A DNA stretch of 64,000 nucleotides from Rhodoferax sp. WC2427 (GCF_040822085.1 NZ_CP162006.1:2666001-2730000); one strand, 5' to 3'. Shown: positions 8,201-16,937, counted from the first letter of the stretch. Notes: a model not told the origin generated them from the letters alone. Translations and numbers: made by a program.

Positions 8201-8431
8201 TCATGCGGCACAGCCCTCCACGCAACTGATCACATCGTCCAGCTGGTTCAGTGCTTCATCCAGTTCACCGACCCGTTCGGCCATCGCCTGAGCGCGGTCA
8301 CCCTGCTGCAGGCTTTCCGGCATGTTCTCCAAAGCGACTTCCTCTTCGTTGCGCAGATCCTCAAGGAACGAGCGCACGTCGGTCAGGCGCTCGGCCAGCA
8401 GCGATAGCCGCTTTCGTCGGTCGCTATTCAT
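8201..8431 (-). CDS. Small acidic helical phage protein
   Basis: 76 residues from ATG 8431, which overlaps the primase stop (ATGA coupling). Strongly helical and acidic with heptad-like spacing (LAERLTDVRSFLEDLRNEEE, VGELDEALNQLDDVIS), suggesting a coiled coil. No known family recognised. Last gene of the primase operon before the repeat array. Confidence 0.65.
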   Translation of the reverse strand: MNSDRRKRLSLLAERLTDVRSFLEDLRNEEEVALENMPESLQQGDRAQAMAERVGELDEALNQLDDVISCVEGCAA

Positions 8432-11259
8432 GCGTGCTCTCCCACCCGATCCATCGGCACCACCGCGTGCAGCCCGTACTGCCGCAGCATCGGCAGGCTG
8501 ATCCCCACCATGTGCCCTACCCGCTTGCCGTGCACCGTGCGCTCGAAGGTCATGGGCTCGCCGTCGCCCGCCAGGTCGACCATCAGCACACCGGCCAGGC
8601 CCAGCTGCTTTTTCAGCGCCCGGTCGCTCTTGATGGGCAGCTCGTCCCAGAACGCCCGCAGGCCGCTGCTTTGGCTCATGTGGTCCATGATGTGGCCGGT
8701 GCGGATGCACAGCACCTCCACCTCGTCTTCAAAATCGAACTTGAAGGGGTAGCGGAACTCGCCGCGGGCAATTTCGCTGAGCAGCTTCTCGATGATCCAC
8801 ACCCAGGGGTGGCGCGTGGCCTTGGTTTCGGCGATGTGCAGGTTCATTTGCTTCGTCAAATCGCCCAGAAAGCCGCCGGTGTCCACGTGGATGTCCAGAA
8901 ACGCACACAGCAGGTGCCAGCCCATGGCCACGCCCGCATAGTTGTTCACCATGCGCTCGGCCCCGGCATCGTCGGCCTTGGCCAGGCTGCTGCCCTGCAA
9001 CTCGCCCACCAGTTGCTCGTGCAGCGCCAGCACCCGGCGCTTGTCCTGCACCGCCAGCCACTGGATCCACTGGCGCATGGGGAACATGGGGCAATCCGGT
9101 GTGATCATCGGGCCGCGCTTTTCCTTGGTCAGGGTGCTGCGGGCAATCTTGCCCTCCAGCCCGTCCACCGGCACGTCCTCGCCGCTCAGCAGCACCGGGG
9201 CGCTCATCAAAAACTTACGCTTCAGGCCGATGCCGCGTGAAGTGCTCTCGTATTGATAGCTCTCTTGCAAGGTGCCGACTGCCTTGGTGCGCAATTCTTG
9301 CTTGTTGGTGCTGAACTCACCCCAGGCTACCGGCTGGCTGGTGTAGCTCACGCTGCCGATGATGCGGTACTCGCTTTGCAGCGTCTGGCGGCTGAACTGT
9401 TTCATGGCCACGGCCGTACCGATGGCCTTTACCACCGCGCTCTTGCCCGCGCCCTTCTCGGCCTGGATCACAAAGTGCGGCCAGTAGCCCAAAAAGGCTT
9501 TCAGGTGCGCGCCCAGCGTCCACACCAGCGCAATGGCGGCCTCGTTGTCGGCAAACGTGCCCTGAAACTGCCGCAGCACCTCCACCCCGTGTGCCACCGT
9601 GCCGCTGGGAAACGTCAGGTTGTAGTACGGGCACTGCTCGGTAGGTTCGGTAAAAAAGCAGTCGGTGCCCTCGTTCAGCGCCAGCCGCCCGTCGCGCCAG
9701 GCCAGGCCCACAAAGTTGATGGCGTCGCGCGCGCCGATGCTGGCCGCCCGCTCCCACACGTTCACCATACGGCTGAAAGGCGTGGGCGCATACACCGGGC
9801 CCAGCTTCTTCCACACCTCGATGTTGTGCAGCCGCTCGTCGTCCACTACCACGCGCTGCAGCACCGGGCCGTGGCGGGCGGTTTGCACGCTCAGGGCAAA
9901 CATGGTGGTGGGCGCGTTGTCCTTGTTGCCCGTCATGGTGCTTTCGTCGCTGGCAATCGACACCCGGGCCACCGCCGCCACGCGGAAGCCACACACGTCG
10001 CCAAAGTCGTGCTTTTCCTCGCCGCTCTCTTCGTCTTTGGTGGTCTTGCCGATCATCTTGGTGAAGTCCGGCTGCACCCGGTACTTCCAATACACCATGT
10101 AGTCGTGGTGCGGCAGGTACAGCCGGGGCTTGCCCAGCCGGTCGTCGTTGCCCACCATGCCCGGTATCAGCCAGTCTTGCAGCTTGCGCAGCGCCTTGGC
10201 CGTGGCATCCACGCCTTTCAGCTTAAGGTAGTCGTTGATGTCGTTGATGGGCGCATCGTCGTCGTCCACCCAGTCGCCCGCATCCACCATCAGGCAGCTG
10301 ATATCCAGGCCCGTCAGCACCTCGTGCAGCCGCCAAAACGCCTTCAGCCCGGCGCAATAGCCGGTGTTGGGCCCGGTTTCAAACGGCATGTCGTTGTCCA
10401 GGCAGCCCAGCACCTGTTTGCCGCGCAGAAACGTCCAGTCGATGGTGTCCACGTTGCCGGTGCCGCGCAGGCTGACCACCGCCGTGCCGGGCAGCTCGCA
10501 GCTCTCGATGCTCAGGGCGTTTATGCTGCTTTCCACCACATAGACCGTCTTGGCCGCTTCCAGCTTGCGCCAGTCGCTGCACCACGGGTAGTGCGCCTTC
10601 TCACCCTGGCTCTGCGTCTTCACGCCGCCGTTGTCGGCCGGGTTGAAGTAGCGCATGTCCACCGCCACCACCTGCCCCGTCATCTGGCTGCGCACCACAA
10701 AGGCGGCGGCCGGGCCGCCCCAGTTCACCTCGCCGCGCTGCGCCGTCTTGCTGTTGTAGAGGTTCAGCCCCAGCGTGCCGCGGGCAATGGCGTGCTCGAT
10801 GGCCTTGGGCGCAATGCCCCGCTCCACTAGGTAGTTCAGCACCTCGGCCGACCCCTTCACGTCGCGCAGGCAGTTGTCGGCGATGAACTCGGCCCGGCTT
10901 TTCTCCACCGGCGCCAGGCGCGGCTTGCTGCCGATGGTTACGCCGTACATGCTAGCCAGCTCTTTCACCGCCGCGGTGAAGTCCAGCCCGCTGTGCAGCA
11001 TCAGCAGGTCAATCGGCCCGCCGTTTTCTTCGGTGCGAAAGTCCTTCCACTTGCTGCCCTTGCCGCTGCCTGCCGCGTAGCAGGCCAGCGTGGCCGGGCG
11101 GTCGGGGTGGTGTGGGTTCTCAAAGCTGCCCTTGCCGCCGGGGCGCTTAAACCCCAGGCGCAGGGCCAGGTCCGCGCAGTCCACCCGTGCGTTCAGTTCC
11201 TTCCCCGCTGCCGCCAGTGGAGATTCGCCGCCCGGGCTCTGTAGGTGTTGTGTTGCCAT
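8428..11259 (-). CDS. Phage primase/helicase with Toprim and ATPase domains
   Basis: 943-residue replication protein. The N-terminal part has the primase zinc-binding-like context (GKGSKWKDFRTEENGGPIDLL; CHC-type cysteines are not evident). A Toprim core follows with VVESSINALS near residue 243 and CLDND near residue 288. A C-terminal DUF927/D5-like ATPase carries the P-loop GAGKSAVVKAIG near residue 603. Expected to prime and unwind phage DNA at the origin. It lies in a run of overlapping small early genes; the next gene downstream overlaps it by four bases. Start at 11259 lies inside the end of the upstream gene (113-bp overlap). Confidence 0.85.
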   Translation of the reverse strand: MATQHLQSPGGESPLAAAGKELNARVDCADLALRLGFKRPGGKGSFENPHHPDRPATLACYAAGSGKGSKWKDFRTEENGGPIDLLMLHSGLDFTAAVKELASMYGVTIGSKPRLAPVEKSRAEFIADNCLRDVKGSAEVLNYLVERGIAPKAIEHAIARGTLGLNLYNSKTAQRGEVNWGGPAAAFVVRSQMTGQVVAVDMRYFNPADNGGVKTQSQGEKAHYPWCSDWRKLEAAKTVYVVESSINALSIESCELPGTAVVSLRGTGNVDTIDWTFLRGKQVLGCLDNDMPFETGPNTGYCAGLKAFWRLHEVLTGLDISCLMVDAGDWVDDDDAPINDINDYLKLKGVDATAKALRKLQDWLIPGMVGNDDRLGKPRLYLPHHDYMVYWKYRVQPDFTKMIGKTTKDEESGEEKHDFGDVCGFRVAAVARVSIASDESTMTGNKDNAPTTMFALSVQTARHGPVLQRVVVDDERLHNIEVWKKLGPVYAPTPFSRMVNVWERAASIGARDAINFVGLAWRDGRLALNEGTDCFFTEPTEQCPYYNLTFPSGTVAHGVEVLRQFQGTFADNEAAIALVWTLGAHLKAFLGYWPHFVIQAEKGAGKSAVVKAIGTAVAMKQFSRQTLQSEYRIIGSVSYTSQPVAWGEFSTNKQELRTKAVGTLQESYQYESTSRGIGLKRKFLMSAPVLLSGEDVPVDGLEGKIARSTLTKEKRGPMITPDCPMFPMRQWIQWLAVQDKRRVLALHEQLVGELQGSSLAKADDAGAERMVNNYAGVAMGWHLLCAFLDIHVDTGGFLGDLTKQMNLHIAETKATRHPWVWIIEKLLSEIARGEFRYPFKFDFEDEVEVLCIRTGHIMDHMSQSSGLRAFWDELPIKSDRALKKQLGLAGVLMVDLAGDGEPMTFERTVHGKRVGHMVGISLPMLRQYGLHAVVPMDRVGEHA

Positions 11260-11587
11260 GCTCTTCTTTTAATAGCTGCTCGTGCACAGCGGGTGTGCGC
11301 TGGGTGAATAAATCACCCATAACCGCCGTGCGTTCGTTGATCTTGTGGTGTTGCTTGGCCGCCAGCGCGGCAACGGCGTTGGCGACGGCGTGGTGGTAAT
11401 TCGTACGGGCATCCAGCCTGGCCTGCCAATCACCTCCCGGTGCCCGGCGCATGTCCCGATGGGTCGCAAGCACGGCGCGGCGCAGGACCACCGGCACCAT
11501 GCGCCAGTGGTCCATGCACATCAGCAGATGTGCGGGGATCTGGTGCTGGCAGCCGGTGGCGGCGCAGGTGTGGATCCTGGCGCTCAT
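11147..11587 (-). CDS. Small phage protein with Cys/His N-terminus
   Basis: 146 residues from ATG 11587, which overlaps the preceding stop. The N-terminus has a zinc-knuckle-like pattern (CAATGCQHQIPAHLLMCMDHW), followed by an Arg-rich helical part and a low-complexity Gly/Thr/Pro tail that overlaps the start of the primase gene. Such proteins are common before phage primases in betaproteobacterial prophages; function unknown. The overlapping tail may be translated with biased composition because of the primase frame. Confidence 0.6.
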   Translation of the reverse strand: MSARIHTCAATGCQHQIPAHLLMCMDHWRMVPVVLRRAVLATHRDMRRAPGGDWQARLDARTNYHHAVANAVAALAAKQHHKINERTAVMGDLFTQRTPAVHEQLLKEEHGNTTPTEPGRRISTGGSGEGTERTGGLRGPGPAPGV

Positions 11588-11775
11588 TTGTCGTAAACCG
11601 ACCGCAGATAGGCCGAATACTCCAGCATCGTCCCGCCCAGGGTGCGCCGCTGGTCGTCCGCGTAGGGGAACGGCTCTCCACAATCCACCCCGGCACGAAT
11701 GAATGCATTCATCGCCGCAGATGCCGCCTCCAGCTTTGCCACAAGAGCCAGGGCAGTCTTTGCTTTGCGCTCCAC
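11584..11775 (-). CDS. Hypothetical phage protein, 63 aa
   Basis: Starts at GTG 11775 just after the preceding gene and ends overlapping the next ATG. Helical (ALALVAKLEAASAAMNAFI), then a segment with FPYADDQRRTLGGTML and SAYLRSVYDK. No family recognised. The coupled overlaps on both sides are the main support. Confidence 0.5.
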   Translation of the reverse strand: MERKAKTALALVAKLEAASAAMNAFIRAGVDCGEPFPYADDQRRTLGGTMLEYSAYLRSVYDK

Positions 11776-11780
11776 GGGGC

Positions 11781-12167
11781 TCAAAACCGCCGCTCCAGTG
11801 CAAAGTGCAGCGTGTGCACCTTCGTCGCCTGGACCTTGGGGATGTAGCTCAGCCGCGCCCCCCAGCCGCCCAGGTCCACATAGGCACTGGGCACCACCGC
11901 CAGCAGCGGCCCGCCCAGGTAGCCGGTGATGGCCCCCAGTGTCACCGCTGGCCGTACCAGCCCCCAGGCCGGGCCGTGCCACTGGTAGCCCGCGTACAGG
12001 CTGGTGCGGCGCACAGAGTTGTAGTACGCCCCGGCGGTCCAGCCGCTGCGCAGCTCAACGTACAGGCCGGGATTCACCGGGTTCAGGTCGTCCACCGGCT
12101 GGTGGCCCACGTGGGCGCTGCCCAGATGCAGGCCCATGGCGGCTATGCAGCAAAGGAGATCGGTCAT
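11781..12167 (-). CDS. Predicted small beta-barrel/outer-membrane-like phage protein
   Basis: 128 residues from ATG 12167, with AAGGG as ribosome site 8 nt upstream. A short hydrophobic N-terminus (LLCCIAAMGLHLGSAHVG) is signal-like. The rest alternates aromatic and small polar residues (GLYVELRSGWTAGAYYNSV, SLYAGYQWHG, ALERRF) and ends in Phe, the signature of an outer-membrane beta barrel. No family name is certain. In a prophage early operon it could alter the host surface, but that is inference. Confidence 0.5.
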   Translation of the reverse strand: MTDLLCCIAAMGLHLGSAHVGHQPVDDLNPVNPGLYVELRSGWTAGAYYNSVRRTSLYAGYQWHGPAWGLVRPAVTLGAITGYLGGPLLAVVPSAYVDLGGWGARLSYIPKVQATKVHTLHFALERRF

Positions 12168-12172
12168 GGCAA

Positions 12173-12490
12173 TCACCCTTGCAGTCGGTGGCGGGTTGTT
12201 CCCACGATGCCAGCCTGTGGAAACGGGCTGGGTACCTGCGTCAAGCGCGGTTGTTCAGGCTCCTCTGGTATCGCCAAAAAACTGGACTTATCCTGGCCAG
12301 TGGCCTTGATGTATTCAATTTCCACCTTGGCCGAATCAATCAACACCGAAGCAACCTGCGCCACAGCACGGGCACGGTCGGGCTCCATGGGCTTTTCGCG
12401 GTTGCGCAGATCGGCCAGCGTGTCCATCAGGTGTGAACGAAGCTGCTGAATGTGTGGCTGTGCCATTGCAAGGCTGTCGGGGGTCGTCAT
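12173..12490 (-). CDS. Hypothetical phage protein, 105 aa
   Basis: Overlaps the HNH gene upstream by four bases. Predicted helical (QHIQQL-type start, LADLRNREK, VAQVASVLIDSAKVEIEYIKAT), with a proline-rich C-terminus. Resembles small phage proteins of unknown role encoded next to HNH genes; no motif supports a function. Confidence 0.6.
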   Translation of the reverse strand: MTTPDSLAMAQPHIQQLRSHLMDTLADLRNREKPMEPDRARAVAQVASVLIDSAKVEIEYIKATGQDKSSFLAIPEEPEQPRLTQVPSPFPQAGIVGTTRHRLQG

Positions 12491-13188
12491 GTTGTGGTCC
12501 TTTGGGCCTCGTCGGCCTCACGTTGAATTCGGTTTACCTGGCGCGTGATGGCGCCCTTGATCTGCACCAGCTTGGCCAGCTCGGGCGACTTGCTGCGGGG
12601 GTGGTTGCGGCGGATGTTTTCGCCCCGGCTGATGCACTCCACGCAGTCCAGGGTGATGCGCTCCAAAACGGTGGAGGCTCGACCCGGCTTGAAGACCACT
12701 ATGTGGTTCTTTGGTACCGGGCCATTGGCTTCTTCCCAAATCAGGCGCGCCACCGGATGCCAGCGGACATGGTTGGCACCCGGCAAGTCGTTCACCTTGC
12801 GCTCGAGCACGCCGCAAGAGTTGATGCGGTAGCTACCAATGGGCAACCAGGTATGCGGGCGCACACCTGGACGAAACCGGGTCTCCGCGCTACGCCCGCC
12901 GGCCACATAGTGCGTACCTTTGTTCCAGGACTCTTGACCAGCTGAAAACCTTGTGGCCGCGCCGCGCTGGCTACCCGTCAGCATGCGGCCGCTCTCGGGG
13001 GATGCCAGGAACTCAGCACTTTTGCCGATACCTATACGGCGCGCCTTTGCAGATAGCACAGCATCTGTACACCCGAGTCTTTGGGCGAGTACCCGAGTCT
13101 TGACACGGGGAAAATCTTGGCGGATCAGCGCCAATTGCTCAGAGGTCCACACCCATTTGGGGCGGTTGATGCCTCGGCTTTTGGTCAT
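12487..13188 (-). CDS. HNH-type endonuclease/DNA-binding phage protein
   Basis: 233 residues. The N-terminal part looks like a DNA-binding helix-turn-helix (WVWTSEQLALIRQDFPRVKTRVLAQRLGCTDAVLSAKARRIGI). The C-terminal part matches the HNH_3-like pattern (WHPVARLIWEEANGPVP, then NHIVVFKPG and ITLDCVECISRGENIRRN). Phage proteins of this kind are often homing-like or processing nucleases. Catalytic residues are not all clear, so activity is uncertain. Confidence 0.7.
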   Translation of the reverse strand: MTKSRGINRPKWVWTSEQLALIRQDFPRVKTRVLAQRLGCTDAVLSAKARRIGIGKSAEFLASPESGRMLTGSQRGAATRFSAGQESWNKGTHYVAGGRSAETRFRPGVRPHTWLPIGSYRINSCGVLERKVNDLPGANHVRWHPVARLIWEEANGPVPKNHIVVFKPGRASTVLERITLDCVECISRGENIRRNHPRSKSPELAKLVQIKGAITRQVNRIQREADEAQRTTT

Positions 13189-13637
13189 TGGGCACCGCCT
13201 TCCACACCCTCCAACGACCGCTGCGGCCGCACCGCCACCACCGTGGCGTAATGCCCCATCGCCAGCGGCTGCAGGGCTTGCTGCCCAATGGTCAAAACCA
13301 CCCCGAAAGCCTTGGCACGGGCCACCAGCGCCTTGGCCAACTGCTCAATGTTCTCGGCCCCGTCCGCTGGCGCCGCACCTTCAGGCTGGCCGCAAAACGG
13401 GCAAAAGCTGAACATCATGTTGATGTGCTTCGTCTGCAACTTGGCCCCGCCCTTCTTCAGCGGGAACATCGCCGCCTGCTTGAACGGCATGTAGGCCTGG
13501 GTACGCATGCCAGCGTTACCCAGCAAAAAGGCATAGCCCTCCAGCGAAACACCATGGTCCGAAGCTTCCGGCGACTGTTCCTTGAAGCGTGCCAGCAGCT
13601 TGGCCTCGATATCGGCCCGACAGTTGCAATTGCTCAT
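13185..13637 (-). CDS. Hypothetical phage protein with zinc-ribbon CxxC
   Basis: 150 residues from ATG 13637. It contains FCPFCGQP, one half of a zinc ribbon, with a further CNC pair at the N-terminus (MSNCNCRADIEAKLLARF). Overlaps both neighbours by four bases. No function can be assigned. Confidence 0.6.
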   Translation of the reverse strand: MSNCNCRADIEAKLLARFKEQSPEASDHGVSLEGYAFLLGNAGMRTQAYMPFKQAAMFPLKKGGAKLQTKHINMMFSFCPFCGQPEGAAPADGAENIEQLAKALVARAKAFGVVLTIGQQALQPLAMGHYATVVAVRPQRSLEGVEGGAQ

Positions 13638-13876
13638 GCGGCACCGCCTTCCGCCCCAACCACCACCAGCCCCACCGGCACCGCAGGCAGCACCTGCACG
13701 CTGGTCACAATCCACTGGCCCGGCTTGGTTTTGGGGTGGCTGATTTCGATGTTTTGCGCCACGGCCACGCGCTCGGCGTGGTTTTGGCAGGTGGCCATCA
13801 CGTCGATGCGGCCATGGGTGCGGCCCGCGCGGCGGCGCATGAAGACGCGGAAGGGTTTCAACTTGGCGTTGTTCAT
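13634..13876 (-). CDS. Hypothetical basic phage protein, 80 aa
   Basis: Basic N-terminal half (KLKPFRVFMRRRAGRTHGR), then HAERVAVAQNIEISHPKTKPGQWIVTSVQVL and a hydrophobic Gly/Val tail. Overlaps both neighbours by four bases. No recognised family. Confidence 0.55.
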   Translation of the reverse strand: MNNAKLKPFRVFMRRRAGRTHGRIDVMATCQNHAERVAVAQNIEISHPKTKPGQWIVTSVQVLPAVPVGLVVVGAEGGAA

Positions 13877-14244
13877 GCTGCCACCTCCGCAGCCGCCGCC
13901 ACCACACCCGCCACCGGCTCCACCCTGGCAAAGCCGCGCGTCCAGCCTTCAAAATCCCCTTCCGGCGGCACCACCACTAGGTCCAGTGCCGTGGCCACCT
14001 GAAACTCCACCCGGGCACCCTTCGACAAATGCCAGCCAGGCAGCAGCAGGATGGCATCCGCAGTCACCAGCTGGGCCAGCGCGCTGCGCATGTAGCCCAC
14101 CCAGGTCTCGGGCTGGGGCACGGGGTTTTCGGCGGGGTTCAGCGCCTCATGGCCTGCCCGGCGCAGCTTGTCGGCCATGGCGTGGAAGGCGGGGTAGTTG
14201 AACCCCGGCAGGCCCGTCATCGGCCCGGCAATGTAAATTTTCAT
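13873..14244 (-). CDS. DUF4406 nucleoside-deoxyribosyltransferase-like protein
   Basis: 123 residues. It begins MKIYIAGPMTGLPGFNYPAF, the hallmark of DUF4406, a family related to nucleoside 2-deoxyribosyltransferases. It continues ADAILLLPGWHLSKGARVEFQVATAL, the second conserved block. Many phages carry it; a role in nucleotide handling is supposed but not shown. The C-terminal Val/Ala-rich tail is variable. Confidence 0.85.
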   Translation of the reverse strand: MKIYIAGPMTGLPGFNYPAFHAMADKLRRAGHEALNPAENPVPQPETWVGYMRSALAQLVTADAILLLPGWHLSKGARVEFQVATALDLVVVPPEGDFEGWTRGFARVEPVAGVVAAAAEVAA

Positions 14245-14257
14245 GGTCCCAATCCCC

Positions 14258-14548
14258 TTAAATATGTGAATGTTCTGCTACAGAAATACTAGCTACCCGT
14301 GACCGCTCATCAGGCGCTAGGCCCTCTTTTGGCTCCAAAAATTCGGGCCGCGAAGTGGCAATCCACCAGCCTTCGCCCGCCGCATACGTCACCAGGCCAC
14401 CGGCCTGCGCCGCCTCCAGGCCCGCATCCACCGCATAGGTCGGCAAATGCAGGGCCAGCGCCATCCAGTCGCGGCCCACGGCCTTTTTCTGACCGCGCAG
14501 CAGGTGCAACACCTGGTCGCGCACGGTCTCAATTCGGTAAATCCCCAT
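14258..14548 (-). CDS. Hypothetical phage protein, winged-helix-like
   Basis: 96 residues from ATG 14548, which overlaps the upstream stop. The sequence IETVRDQVLHLLRGQKKAVGRDWMALALHLPTYAVDAGLEAAQAGGLVTY reads as a small winged-helix fold (helices plus a GGLV turn). Possible regulator or replication accessory; no family assigned. Confidence 0.6.
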   Translation of the reverse strand: MGIYRIETVRDQVLHLLRGQKKAVGRDWMALALHLPTYAVDAGLEAAQAGGLVTYAAGEGWWIATSRPEFLEPKEGLAPDERSRVASISVAEHSHI

Positions 14549-15012
14549 CACTCGCTCCCTCGCATTGAAAAATCCATCACCGCTTGCACCTGTTTCTGGT
14601 GCTGCGCCATAAATTGCGGGCCCGCCCCCGGCAGGGGCAGCACCAGCTCGTACATCACCGGCCCCACGCCGGGCACCAGCTCGGCCACCCCTACGCGGTA
14701 GGCCCCGTTGATCTCGCGGCCCAGCACCTGGCGGGCGTGGCCCCCGGCCTGCCGCTTCTGCGCCGCCTGCCGGGCCAGCAGCCCACCCGCCAGCCGGTAG
14801 CCCGCCCCGTCGCGCCATTCGGCCTTTGCGTCCACCACCAGGTCGGCCAGCGCGTCTTCCAGCGCCACCGCGCTGGTGCTCAGCCCGCGCACCAAAGTGG
14901 CCCGGTTTACCCAGGTGCCTGCGGCCACCAGGCGCTCCACCAGCACCGCGGCCAGCGGGCGGGCGGTGCACGGGGCCAGCGGCGCCACAGCTTTGGCCGC
15001 CGCGCCCATCAC
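14548..15012 (-). CDS. Hypothetical phage protein, 154 aa
   Basis: Ala-rich and helical. The central segment LVERLVAAGTWVNRATLVRGLSTSAVALEDALADLVVDAKAEW resembles a winged-helix domain similar in plan to the next gene. Overlaps both neighbours. Function unknown. Confidence 0.55.
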   Translation of the reverse strand: MMGAAAKAVAPLAPCTARPLAAVLVERLVAAGTWVNRATLVRGLSTSAVALEDALADLVVDAKAEWRDGAGYRLAGGLLARQAAQKRQAGGHARQVLGREINGAYRVGVAELVPGVGPVMYELVLPLPGAGPQFMAQHQKQVQAVMDFSMRGSE

Positions 15013-15236
15013 CAGTCCCCCATGGACTCGTCAAACTGCGCCCGGGTCATGCCCTTGGCTTTCAGCTTGGCGGCCAGGGCTGCATTCACCCCGGCCAGGA
15101 TCCAGTTGATCTCGGCCGCATCGGCCGCACGGCGCAGCAGGCCGCCGATGCGGTCCACCAGCACCTCGGGCAGCAGCCACACGAACTCCACGCCCAGCAG
15201 CACAAACATCGCCAAACGCCACAGCACTACGCGCAT
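15009..15236 (-). CDS. Small single-span membrane phage protein
   Basis: 75 residues from ATG 15236. The N-terminal hydrophobic helix VVLWRLAMFVLLGVEFVWLL is followed by a helical soluble part ending MTRAQFDESMGDW. Membrane anchoring is clear; role unknown. Confidence 0.6.
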   Translation of the reverse strand: MRVVLWRLAMFVLLGVEFVWLLPEVLVDRIGGLLRRAADAAEINWILAGVNAALAAKLKAKGMTRAQFDESMGDW

Positions 15237-15448
15237 AAGGTTCTCCCGGTGATTTGAAAATGGTGGTGGCCGCGGGCCACCAGTTGCAGCACAGGCCGGG
15301 CAGGCATGCGCACACAGGCCAGCGAGCGGGGCACGCCCCACAGGCGCTCCACCTGGTCGATGGCATCGCCTACGCTCAGGGCCGACACCCGGGCCTGGTG
15401 GCGGTGGCCGGCACGGTCGATGTGGGTTACTTTGAAAAGCATGCTCAT
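15227..15448 (-). CDS. Hypothetical phage protein, 73 aa
   Basis: MLFKVTHIDRAGHRHQARVSALSVGDAIDQVERLWG suggests a small alpha/beta domain. Its end overlaps the next gene by 10 bases. No family recognised. Confidence 0.55.
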   Translation of the reverse strand: MSMLFKVTHIDRAGHRHQARVSALSVGDAIDQVERLWGVPRSLACVRMPARPVLQLVARGHHHFQITGRTLCA

Positions 15449-15879
15449 GCCCTCCGCAGCTCGGGCAGCTGGCTCTTTTTGCAGCAGCCCTTCAGGCCGA
15501 TGTCGTAGGCCCAGTGCTCCAGCTCCGCACCCACATTGGCGCTGGGACCCAGGATGGCGTTCAGCAGCACATGGATCTCGCAGTAGGTGTGCTCGGCATC
15601 CATGCGCAGTACCACCATGGCCGCCTGGAAGGTGGAGGGGTCGAAACAGCGCAGGTCCGTCAGGTCAAACGGGAAGCGCGGGCCGTTGTACAAGCCCAGC
15701 AAGAACTTGGCAGCCCGGATACCTCCACCGGTGTCGGGGCAGCGCTTCACCAGCTTGTAGATCAGCAACGCTGCGGCCTGCTGCTCGGCCGTGTAGCGGC
15801 TCAGCGTGCCCATGCGGTCGCGCTCCAGCAGCTCTTCACGGGTGCGCGGTGCAGCCGCTTGTGCCACCGCCGCGCTCAC
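15445..15879 (-). CDS. DUF7673-like phage protein
   Basis: 144 residues. The central block AAKFLLGLYNGPRFPFDLTDLRCFD is a pattern I know from conserved prophage/plasmid proteins of unknown function (DUF7673); the family name is from memory. A CEIHVLL segment follows and a Cys pair (GCCKKS) is near the C-terminus. Overlaps the tyrosine recombinase stop by four bases, so the two are co-expressed. Confidence 0.6.
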   Translation of the reverse strand: MSAAVAQAAAPRTREELLERDRMGTLSRYTAEQQAAALLIYKLVKRCPDTGGGIRAAKFLLGLYNGPRFPFDLTDLRCFDPSTFQAAMVVLRMDAEHTYCEIHVLLNAILGPSANVGAELEHWAYDIGLKGCCKKSQLPELRRA

Positions 15880-16589
15880 GCCGCCACCCCACTACCCTGC
15901 CCTGCCGAGCCCCGGGCCGCTGCCTTGCGCATGCGCCCGCCTGCCACGTTGTGCAGCTCCTGCTCGTACTCTTCGCGGCACATCTGGGTGTAGATGCCGG
16001 TGCTGGCAATCGACACATGGCCCAGCGCCTGCTGCGCCACCTTCAGCGGGTTTTTGCCCCGGCTGCGACGGATGATGTTGACGCCCCGGGTGTGGCGCAG
16101 CCAATGCGGGCTCACGCCGGGCGGCAGGCCTGCCACCTGGGTCCAATGCGCCATGCGGGCCTGCAGGCTGCGCACGCTCAGGTGCTCCACGGCCACCTGG
16201 GCGATATCGCCATCGGCGCCCCACTCGCTGCAGCGGCCCCACAGCAATGGCGGCTCGCCGTCCCAGCCGTGCGCCAGCGCGGGGCGCATGTCAGCGTGCA
16301 GCTTCAGCAGGCGCTCCAGGCACTGGCGCACCGGCTCGGTCACCAGGTACTCGTGCCCCTGCTTGCCCCCCTTGCGCTGTGCCTTGGTCAGCACCAGCCA
16401 GCCACTGGCCAGGGCCCGTATCGCCTGCGCCTGGCTCAGGGTGGCCAGCTCGTTCACCCGCATGCCCGTCTCGATCAGTAGGCGCATCCAGGCATGGTCG
16501 CGCTGCGCCAGCACATCGCTGCAGCCCCGTGCTGCCATCAGCAGCAGCCGTTGCTCCCCGTCCGTCAAATACCGTTTGTTCATTGCCAT
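15876..16589 (-). CDS. Tyrosine recombinase, compact (catalytic-domain only)
   Basis: 237 residues from ATG 16589; an alternative ATG is at 16583. It has little beyond the catalytic domain: IETGMRVNELATLS (first Arg), SPHWLRHTRGV (H-x-x-R), ALGHVSIASTGIY with the Tyr nucleophile in GIYTQM. No N-terminal core-binding domain is visible, unlike the recombinases at 6557 and 40284. Similar short recombinases sit in early regions of betaproteobacterial phages. Possible roles are multimer resolution or regulation. Confidence 0.8.
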   Translation of the reverse strand: MAMNKRYLTDGEQRLLLMAARGCSDVLAQRDHAWMRLLIETGMRVNELATLSQAQAIRALASGWLVLTKAQRKGGKQGHEYLVTEPVRQCLERLLKLHADMRPALAHGWDGEPPLLWGRCSEWGADGDIAQVAVEHLSVRSLQARMAHWTQVAGLPPGVSPHWLRHTRGVNIIRRSRGKNPLKVAQQALGHVSIASTGIYTQMCREEYEQELHNVAGGRMRKAAARGSAGQGSGVAA

Positions 16590-16691
16590 CGCCGTGTCCT
16601 TTGTTTGTAGAAACCCCATCCAGTGCCAGCCCCAAGCCGCCCAAGGCCGCCGCCAGCACCGCCCCACCCAGCCAGTCGCCGCCGCTCGGCA

Positions 16692-16937
16692 TCACCAGCC
16701 AAATCTCTTGGCGCGCTGCAGCCGGTTACGCACCACTGCTGCCGCCGCCATCGCCACGCACCGCCCCGTGACCGGGTGCGCCATCAGCGCGTCGAAACTG
16801 GTAAACCGTTGCCGCAACACCGCGCTGCTGCGGTACATGGCCAGCGCCACCGCCTGCTGCTGGTCGGGCACCGGCACTGCTGTCAGGGCCTGCACCAATG
16901 CCTGTGCATCCGGGTGGTGTTGAAAAAGCTTTGGCAT
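16692..16937 (-). CDS. Hypothetical phage protein (second half of a split pair)
   Basis: 81 residues from ATG 16937: helical, Ala/Gln-rich (QALVQALTAVPVPDQQQAVALAMYRSSAVL), ending RAKRFGW. It overlaps the upstream frame (16726-17064). It could be an independent overlapping gene, or the natural continuation of the upstream protein across a one-base shift in a T5 run at about 16925. Confidence 0.5.
   Translation of the reverse strand: MPKLFQHHPDAQALVQALTAVPVPDQQQAVALAMYRSSAVLRQRFTSFDALMAHPVTGRCVAMAAAAVVRNRLQRAKRFGW

Noticed and set aside
7572..8225. Minus-strand open frame across the iteron-like region
   Set aside because: It runs through the repeats and the CT/GA hairpin and has no family-like sequence; better read as noncoding.
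9253..10830. Plus-strand open frame opposite the primase
   Set aside because: Shadow frame; the opposite strand carries Toprim and P-loop motifs.
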